Below are positions 6,028 through 6,646 of a stretch of 6,646 nt of DNA, piece after piece (within the stretch, counting starts at the first letter, position 1; each line of letters starts with the position of its first letter). The translations under genes and the position numbers were made by a program. Source of the stretch: Bdellovibrionales bacterium (lineage in GTDB: Bacteria; Bdellovibrionota; JAFGOL01); contig JAKLHL010000080.1 in assembly GCA_022710165.1 (NCBI GenBank), positions 1 through 6,646 of the forward strand, given 5' to 3'. The notes beneath the pieces were generated by a model. The model saw only the letters and a program-made list of their open reading frames with translations, ran no database searches and had not been told where the DNA came from.

Positions 6028-6040
6028 TAATATTTATTGT
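6013..6040 (+). promoter_or_regulatory. Putative sigma70-type promoter of glgX
   Basis: TTGACA (6013-6018) is a perfect -35 box. TATTGT (6035-6040), 16 bases on, is the best-spaced -10 box; TATAGT (6040-6045) fits the consensus better but is 21 bases away. Expected transcription start is about 6047-6052, leaving a 25-30 base leader. The -35 box is three bases from that of the divergent tRNA promoter, so the two probably compete for polymerase. Confidence 0.5.
6025..6039. repeat. Inverted repeat within glgX promoter spacer
   Basis: CAATAA (6025-6030) and TTATTG (6034-6039) are perfect complements around the centre TAT. The palindrome fills the spacer between the glgX -35 and -10 boxes. It partly overlaps a second one, TTGACacttgGTCAA (6013-6027), formed by the two opposed -35 boxes. 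It could be an operator, but AT-rich promoter DNA produces such short palindromes by chance fairly easily. Confidence 0.35.
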
Positions 6041-6076
6041 ATAGTATTAAAAGTTCCCTGATAATAACAATTAACT

Positions 6077-6646
6077 ATGACAGAGCAGTACGTTTTTGAT
6101 TTTTTGCCCGGACAACCCCTGCCGTTAGGCGCAACGGTCTTGGAGAGCGGGGTCAACTTCTCTCTTTTTTCAAGGAATGCCGATTCTGTGACCCTCGTTA
6201 TCTATGAGACTGACATACAGCAGATGCCACTTTTCAGGTATGAGCTTGATCCTGTAATAAATAAAACAGGTGATGTTTGGCACTGTTTTGTAAAGGGGCT
6301 GAAAGAGGGACTTTGGTACGGTTATTTTGTGGACGGCCCTTATGAACCAAAGGCAGGGCACAGATTCAACCCTAATAAACTGCTTTTAGACCCTTATGCA
6401 AGGGCTGTTTCCATAATCCGTCCTATGGACTTGAAAGAACTGTACGGATATGACACTGAGAGCGAATTAAAAGACCTTAGTTTTTCCACTTTACACTCAG
6501 ACAGGGTCGCTCCCAGGGCCTGCATAATAAGGACCCATTCCAATTGGAGCATAAAGCACAACAGGACCAAACTTAAGGACCAGATAATATACGAACTGCA
6601 TGTTAAGGGTTTTACCTATCATAACAGCTCCGAGGTGGAGGATCCC
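6077..6646 (+). CDS. glgX: Glycogen debranching enzyme (GlgX/TreX type), 3'-truncated
   Basis: This is the first 190 residues of a glycoside hydrolase family 13 debranching enzyme, which hydrolyses alpha-1,6 branch points of glycogen or limit dextrins in the cytoplasm. The N-terminal CBM48/isoamylase domain covers about residues 12-110: PLPLGATVLESGVNFSLFS (14-32), an LWYGYFVDGPYEP strand (79-91) and GHRFNPNKLLLDPYARAV (94-111). The catalytic barrel begins at DQIIYELHVKGFT (168-180), the family's first strand. Catalytic residues lie beyond the window. The start at 6077 matches the normal position, some 12 residues before the conserved PLG motif, but no Shine-Dalgarno sequence is visible in the 20 bases upstream. 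That points to weak or unusual initiation. Isoamylase-type or TreX-type specificity cannot be told apart from this part. It is divergent from tRNA-Gly. Confidence 0.93.
   Translation, partial: MTEQYVFDFLPGQPLPLGATVLESGVNFSLFSRNADSVTLVIYETDIQQMPLFRYELDPVINKTGDVWHCFVKGLKEGLWYGYFVDGPYEPKAGHRFNPNKLLLDPYARAVSIIRPMDLKELYGYDTESELKDLSFSTLHSDRVAPRACIIRTHSNWSIKHNRTKLKDQIIYELHVKGFTYHNSSEVEDP

Noticed and set aside
6170..6361. 63-codon minus-strand frame within glgX
   Set aside because: It is antisense to the conserved CBM48 domain of glgX.
1..6646. CRISPR array, insertion sequence or prophage
   Set aside because: No regularly spaced long repeats, transposase or phage genes are seen; the tRNA gene has no duplicated 3' end as an attachment site in the window.

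Overview
The window is bacterial DNA of moderate, slightly AT-leaning composition. The exported proteins carry plain Sec signal peptides, Shine-Dalgarno sites of the GGAGGG/AAGGAG type are common, and the tRNA gene encodes its own CCA end. These fit a Gram-negative-type bacterium. No gene pins the phylum. The divergent XseA, the delta-60 repeat protein and three unrecognised exported proteins suggest a poorly sampled lineage, but that is inference.

Layout from left to right. (1) Positions 1-1314 (+) hold the 3' part of a large extracytoplasmic-type protein made of about seven delta-60 repeats, probably a closed beta-propeller. (2) Positions 1276-4048 (-) hold a compact four-gene operon transcribed right to left: xseA, xseB, pdxJ, acpS. 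Its junctions are a 3 bp gap, a 1 bp overlap and a 4 bp overlap, so the genes are very likely translationally coupled. Its last gene overlaps the end of the delta-60 gene by 39 bp, tail to tail. (3) Positions 4087-5881 (+) hold three small exported proteins of unknown function in one operon. The first two are diverged tandem paralogs sharing a GTEE..GIY.FISR signature. (4) Positions 5899-5975 (-) hold tRNA-Gly(GCC), converging on that operon. (5) Positions 5976-6076 form a short divergent promoter region with back-to-back -35 boxes and nested inverted repeats. (6) Positions 6077-6646 (+) hold the start of a glycogen debranching enzyme (GlgX/TreX family), cut by the window edge.

The xseAB-pdxJ-acpS operon combines DNA processing (exonuclease VII), vitamin B6 synthesis and activation of acyl carrier protein, all housekeeping tasks. 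The most novel content is the exported three-gene operon, which I cannot assign to a known family. Its start region is only 38 bp from the xseA start, and the first 57 codons of xseA there look more like a regulatory region than conserved protein. I found no convincing Rho-independent terminator anywhere in the window.
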